The position numbers and the translations under genes are program-made. The notes beneath the pieces are model-generated. The model was not told where the DNA came from. It made no database searches and saw only the letters and a list, made by a program, of their open reading frames with translations. A DNA stretch of 64,000 nucleotides, taken from contig CP049016.1 in NCBI GenBank assembly GCA_004376055.2, positions 744,001 through 808,000 of the forward strand, given 5' to 3'. Below, in pieces: positions 60,592-64,000 of this stretch. This DNA is from Nitrospirales bacterium LBB_01. Its GTDB lineage: Bacteria; Nitrospirota; Thermodesulfovibrionia; Thermodesulfovibrionales; Magnetobacteriaceae. The stretch's first letter is position 1. Each line of letters starts with the position of its first letter.

Positions 60592-61119
60592 ATGGAGAAC
60601 ATAAATATAGGCAGCCGGATAAAAAAAATTCGGACAGGGAGACATCTGACTCAGCGGATGTTTGCTAAAGAGCTGGAAACATCTGCTGGGTATATAAGTG
60701 AGATAGAATCCGGCAAGAAGCTGCCCGGCACTGAAATAATGCTATCTCTGATGCGGCGGTTTAATATAAACATAAATTGGCTGTTAAGCGGCATGGGTGA
60801 GGCGTTTAACGAAAAGCATGTCCACTATAGGGTTCAGACAAGAGGGCTTACGGAAAACTTACCGCGGGAGGGATTAAAGCTTTGGCTTGATGAGTTCTGG
60901 TCAGGGGCTAAGGAGGATGAGAGGACGTGGCTTTTGGTGCAATTTAAAAAGAGTTTCCCTGATTATGCGCATTGGATAGAAAAAAATGGCGACTTGCTAA
61001 CCGAACTATCATTACATGACACTGGCTGCTGCATCAGGCAAATCCAGGAGGAGTACGCTATGCCAACTTTTTCCGTAAACCAAAAACAGCGGGAGTATGG
61101 CAAAAAAGAGCCTAAGTAA
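60592..61119 (+). CDS. XRE-family repressor-like regulator
   Basis: About 175 residues. HTH_3 domain ~4-65: IGSRIKKIRTGRHLTQRMFA followed by KELETSAGYISEIESGKKLP and WLLSGMGEAF, the classical lambda-repressor/Cro-type start. The C-terminal part (GLKLWLDEFWSGAKEDERTW) is helical; no peptidase dyad is seen. ATG 60592 is the likely start; ATG 60583 is an alternative. Divergent to the Mor-like operon, which it probably controls. Confidence 0.8.
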   Translation: MENINIGSRIKKIRTGRHLTQRMFAKELETSAGYISEIESGKKLPGTEIMLSLMRRFNININWLLSGMGEAFNEKHVHYRVQTRGLTENLPREGLKLWLDEFWSGAKEDERTWLLVQFKKSFPDYAHWIEKNGDLLTELSLHDTGCCIRQIQEEYAMPTFSVNQKQREYGKKEPK

Positions 61120-61142
61120 CTTAGCAAGGGAGGTAAAACGTA

Positions 61143-61448
61143 ATGGAACACTATGTGGTGCTTATAACCACGCCGGATGCTGATACTGCAAATGTCATAT
61201 CAGAGGCTGTTATCAACGAAAATCTTGCCAAATGTGTAAATATCATAAAAGAGGTTAACTCAGTTTTTCACTGGGATGGTAAAATTAACCATGAAAATGA
61301 GACCCTGATGATTATAAAAACCAAAAAAGAAAATTTCAAATCTCTTATGAAAAAAGTAAAAACCCTGCACCCTTACACTGTGCCTGAAATTATCGCTTTA
61401 CCGATTGTTGATGGGTCAGAGGAGTATCTTAGTTGGCTTGATTCTTGA
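61143..61448 (+). CDS. cutA: CutA-family protein
   Basis: 101 residues with the CutA1 fold signatures: VVLITTPDADTANVISEAVI, NLAKCVNIIKEVNSVFHWDG and LHPYTVPEIIALPI..YLSWL. Forms trimers with a ferredoxin-like fold and has been linked to divalent metal tolerance; the real function is debated. GGAGG precedes ATG. Confidence 0.93.
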   Translation: MEHYVVLITTPDADTANVISEAVINENLAKCVNIIKEVNSVFHWDGKINHENETLMIIKTKKENFKSLMKKVKTLHPYTVPEIIALPIVDGSEEYLSWLDS

Positions 61449-61452
61449 GAGA

Positions 61453-61520
61453 TTTTTCTACAGATTGCGCAGATTTGTTATCTGCGTACATCTGTGTCAT
61501 CTGCGGATTAATCTTTTTAT
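61453..61520. repeat. Dispersed repeat, family 3 copy
   Basis: CAGATTGCGCAGA and facing ATCTGTGTCATCTGCGGATT, the same unit as near 11955, 43549 and 43775. Confidence 0.65.
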
Positions 61521-61611
61521 GTAGATATTAAATTACAATAATATAGTATAATACCACTGTCTCTAATGGAGGACAATTTGGTTTTTGAGGAAATTATGAA
61601 GGATACCGAAA

Positions 61612-62049
61612 GTGACTGAAAATTGTCACAAGTGTTTTAGTGTAATGCTTGTTGATGATGACGAGGACGATTATCTGCTTTTTCGTGATGCGATAGAAAA
61701 ATTAGAAGTGCCTGCTGAGATTACCTGGGTTTCAGACCCTGAGGAGGTTAATCAGCATCTCTTACCTAAGACCCTGCCAGACTTGATATTTTTAGATTTG
61801 AACATGCCCAGAAAGGATGGATTTGAGGTACTTACCGATTTAAAAAAAGACAAGCAGTTCTGTTTGATTCCCGTGATTGTTCTTACCACATCAAATGCTG
61901 CCGAGGATGTTGAAAGGTGTTACCTTCTGGGGGTTAACTCATATATGAAAAAACCCAATGAGTTTTCGCAATTACATAGAATGCTCAAGGTGACTTTCAG
62001 TTACTGGTTTGAAACAGCACTACTGCCTAAAAGAGGTCAAAATGACTGA
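61612..62049 (+). CDS. Rcp1-type single-domain response regulator
   Basis: 145 residues from GTG with AAGGA 8 nt upstream. LVDDDEDDYLLFRDAIEKL, phospho-acceptor Asp62 in LIFLDLNMPRKDGFEVL, VLTTSNAAEDVERCYLLG and YMKKPNEF. Asp-rich N-terminus and the NxYMKKP form are typical of Rcp1-like regulators that serve phytochrome-type or other kinases. It overlaps the next gene by 8 nt. Confidence 0.9.
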   Translation: MTENCHKCFSVMLVDDDEDDYLLFRDAIEKLEVPAEITWVSDPEEVNQHLLPKTLPDLIFLDLNMPRKDGFEVLTDLKKDKQFCLIPVIVLTTSNAAEDVERCYLLGVNSYMKKPNEFSQLHRMLKVTFSYWFETALLPKRGQND

Positions 62050-63385
62050 GGGATTAAAAATATTGTTAATTGATGACGATGAGGAGGATGCCCTCATAGC
62101 GAGGGATTTAATAAGGAAAGGTTTTTCTAAGAAGTCTCCTAAGATAGATGAAGCACGCTCGGTAGAGGACGCTCAACAGTTAGTTAAGGAAAACATATAT
62201 GATGTAATAATTGTTGATTACATGATTGGCAGCAGTGACGGCATGGAGTTTGTCGATTGGCTTATAGCAGAGGGCATAACGGTGCCTATTATAATGTTAA
62301 CCGGTCAGGGTGGTGAGTCAGTGGCTGTGGACGCCATGAAAAGAGGCGTCAGGGATTATCTTAATAAGTGGAAACTTTCTCAGGAGCTTCTCTGCCGCTC
62401 AATCTCTAACGCTGTAAAATTAGGGGAACTTGAACACAATAAGGCTGCTGCTGAGAAGGCCTTGATGGACTCGGAACTAAAGTTTAGAGAGCTTGTAACC
62501 TTTATGCCCGCTATAGTGTGTGAACTTAACTCAGACGGAACAGTGAAACTCATCAACGTTGCAGTTACTACTGTTTTAGGATATGAGGTAGAGGAACTTA
62601 TAGGTGTAAGTTGGGCTGAGTGGTTTATCACAGAGGATGAGGTCGGTGGAGCGGCTGAGAGAAAAGAGCAATTTTTAACTGCATGTAACTCATCCTCCGG
62701 TGTTTTTTCTTTTGAGCTTGTGGCTAAAGCAAAAAAGGATGCCAAAAAATACATTAACTGGAATATAACGGCAATTGGTGAGAGCAACAATAGAAGCAAG
62801 AGCGATGCACCCTCGCATAAGCGTGTAATCTGTATAGGCACAGACGTTACAGAAGTTGTAATGCTAAGGGAGAGGCTCCAAACCCTTTCCATATTGGATG
62901 AGTTGACAAGCCTTTACAATCGCCGGGGGTTTTACACACTTGCTGAGCAGCAAATAAAGATAGCAAAACGTTACGGCAGACGGATGACTGTCGTGTTTCT
63001 TGATTTGGATGGGCTAAAGCAAATAAACGACACACTGGGGCATGAGGCAGGGGACACGGCGATAGTAGGTGCCTCTGCTGTGTTAAGAGAGGCTTTCCGA
63101 GAGTCGGATATCATAGCAAGGATAGGCGGGGATGAGTTCATAGTGCTGGTGACAGACTCTGAATCGTTAGACGTTGATATCATAAGAACAAGGATCAAAG
63201 AGGGTGTGGATAACTTTAACAACACACAAAATCAGCCATTTAAACTTTCCATAAGCGACGGTGTGGTTCCATACGACCCAGAGTCAGACATTTCAATTGA
63301 TGAGCTGACAAAACAAGCCGATGCTCTGATGTATGAAAACAAGATGCGAAAAAAGGCTAATACAAATCCAAATTCAACAAGATAA
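62042..63385 (+). CDS. Response regulator with PAS and diguanylate cyclase (GGDEF) domains
   Basis: 447 residues. Receiver with Asp59 in VIIVDYMIGSSDG, PAS ~150-270 (FMPAIVCELNSDGTVKLINV), then GGDEF: ILDELTSLYNRRGFYTLAEQ, VVFLDLDGLKQINDTLGHEA, active site GGDEF (362-366) and an inhibitory I-site RESD (353-356) five residues before it. It should make c-di-GMP from two GTP upon phosphorylation and be feedback-inhibited. Forms an operon with the Rcp1-type regulator. Confidence 0.93.
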   Translation: MTEGLKILLIDDDEEDALIARDLIRKGFSKKSPKIDEARSVEDAQQLVKENIYDVIIVDYMIGSSDGMEFVDWLIAEGITVPIIMLTGQGGESVAVDAMKRGVRDYLNKWKLSQELLCRSISNAVKLGELEHNKAAAEKALMDSELKFRELVTFMPAIVCELNSDGTVKLINVAVTTVLGYEVEELIGVSWAEWFITEDEVGGAAERKEQFLTACNSSSGVFSFELVAKAKKDAKKYINWNITAIGESNNRSKSDAPSHKRVICIGTDVTEVVMLRERLQTLSILDELTSLYNRRGFYTLAEQQIKIAKRYGRRMTVVFLDLDGLKQINDTLGHEAGDTAIVGASAVLREAFRESDIIARIGGDEFIVLVTDSESLDVDIIRTRIKEGVDNFNNTQNQPFKLSISDGVVPYDPESDISIDELTKQADALMYENKMRKKANTNPNSTR

Positions 63386-63399
63386 TAGTTTAAAAAAAT

Positions 63400-63665
63400 A
63401 TCAACCACGAAAAACACGAAAGGCACGAAAAACAGATTGATAAAAAAAAGATAGTTTGAGAATTTCGTATATTGCCTATGCAGTTAGCTCTGCAAACAAA
63501 AAACTGGATTCCTGCCTTCGCAGGAATGACAAGAAAAAAGGAATGACACAAGAAAGAAGCGCACTCTCTTTTGTCATTCCAGCCTCCGAGCTGGAATCCA
63601 GTCCTTTAAATATATCATTTGCTGACAGAAAAACATTTGCCGGAGTTAACTCAATAAGCATTAAA
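63400..63665 (+). repeat. Family 1 MITE-like repeat with short flanking repeat
   Basis: 63474-63660 is a complete family 1 copy with both ends (TTGCCTATGCAGTTAGCTC and CGGAGTTAACTCAATAAGCA). Ahead of it at 63405-63435 is an ACCACGAAAAACACGAAAGG type repeat. Confidence 0.75.
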
Positions 63666-63702
63666 AAAATTATAGGAATTTTAGTTTAGCTCAGAAAAGG
63701 AA

Positions 63703-63752
63703 AGGTGGAGGGAGTTTCAGAGGAGATTCTCTTCCCTGAAACCCCTTCCACC
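63703..63752 (-). terminator. Long hairpin downstream of the EF-hand gene
   Basis: 17-bp imperfect stem GGTGGAGGGAGTTTCAG / CTGAAACCCCTTCCACC followed leftward by TTTCCTTTT. A second stem, AAGGAGGG / CCCTCCTT, is at 63785-63808. Confidence 0.55.
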
Positions 63753-63820
63753 TGTTTGGAGGATTGTGTAGGGGAGTATTAAATAAGGAGGGCGGGGGAA
63801 CCCTCCTTAAGAGCTGACTT

Positions 63821-64000
63821 CTATGCTGTCGTACTTGTGGTGCTTGTACTTGAAGTTGTACCTGTAATTCCTTCTATCATTGCCCTATACTTAGAAAGTA
63901 CAGATTGCTGTGGGTTTGATTCGTTTAACTCACTTGCACTTAATTTGCCATCTCCGTTAGAATCAAGGCTATTAAATACGCTGCTTGAGATACCGGCTGT
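63821..64000 (-). CDS. EF-hand protein, C-terminal end (cut by window edge)
   Basis: 59 residues visible, running off the right edge. One clear EF-hand calcium loop DSNGDGKLSASEL in SSVFNSLDSNGDGKLSASEL, and a Thr/Ser-rich tail (GTTSSTSTTSTTA). Bacterial EF-hand proteins of this kind often have paired loops and are secreted or periplasmic; the start and signal are outside the window. Confidence 0.75.
   Translation of the reverse strand, partial: TAGISSSVFNSLDSNGDGKLSASELNESNPQQSVLSKYRAMIEGITGTTSSTSTTSTTA

Noticed and set aside
1-64000. CRISPR arrays, rRNA or tRNA genes
   Set aside because: No regular direct-repeat/spacer array and no recognisable rRNA or tRNA stretch was noticed on reading; tRNAscan-SE and Rfam would be needed to exclude them formally.

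Overview
This window looks like a chromosomal contig from a motile, Gram-negative, sensory-rich anaerobe. It carries an outer-membrane porin, an LPS heptosyltransferase, type IV pili, many two-component and sigma-54 regulators, PPi-dependent phosphofructokinase and an acyl-CoA dehydratase activase. The gene content resembles Nitrospirota (Thermodesulfovibrionia or magnetotactic relatives), but that placement rests on gene flavour alone. No rRNA, tRNA, CRISPR array or intact transposase was seen.

Left part (1-24.5 kb). A chemotaxis-type operon on the minus strand (two-CW protein, soluble receptor-like protein, STAS protein, cheY, cheA cut by the window edge) is followed by a coiled-coil protein and pfp. 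Next comes a sigma-54 response regulator facing a universal-stress/TauE-type permease operon, whose upstream region holds a sigma-54-like promoter and TTGCAA-type dyads. A histidine kinase/sigma-54 regulator pair and a TPR membrane protein follow. An orphan gene is then bracketed by two ~215-bp inverted repeats. After it lie an AddA/RecB-like helicase-nuclease, a lipoprotein, an HDOD protein and two Hsp20 genes behind another sigma-54-like promoter.

Middle part (24.5-46 kb). A heptosyltransferase-GmhB fusion and bioF lead to a major pilin with a sigma-54-like promoter and TGTC sites (PilR-like). A CheY-TPR pair is split exactly at an A AAA AAC heptamer. A pilY1/minor pilin operon follows, ending in a PilS/PilR-like kinase and regulator pair. 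In front of pilY1 lie two decayed, inverted partial copies of the operon head. One minor pilin gene has a mobile repeat inserted in frame ahead of its prepilin signal. A porin with a sigma-54-like promoter and a long purine-rich leader closes this part.

Right part (46-64 kb). A 31-residue AURKAIP1/COX24-type protein and a 1401-residue acyl-CoA dehydratase activase are followed by a REC-PAS protein, gpmI and a frameshifted DNA methyltransferase with an Mrr-like tail. Next is a cobyrinate diamide synthase that converges on an operon encoding an AbrB-like protein, HgcA and HgcB. HgcA carries NVWCAAGK and a membrane domain; HgcB carries two 4Fe-4S motifs and a terminal Cys pair. These are the mercury-methylation genes and the most notable system in the window. 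A divergent XRE/Mor-like regulatory module, cutA, two response regulators (one a GGDEF protein) and an EF-hand gene at the edge complete it.

At least three short dispersed repeat families are scattered through intergenic space. Several frameshifts fall at or near homopolymers, so pseudogene calls should be checked against reads.
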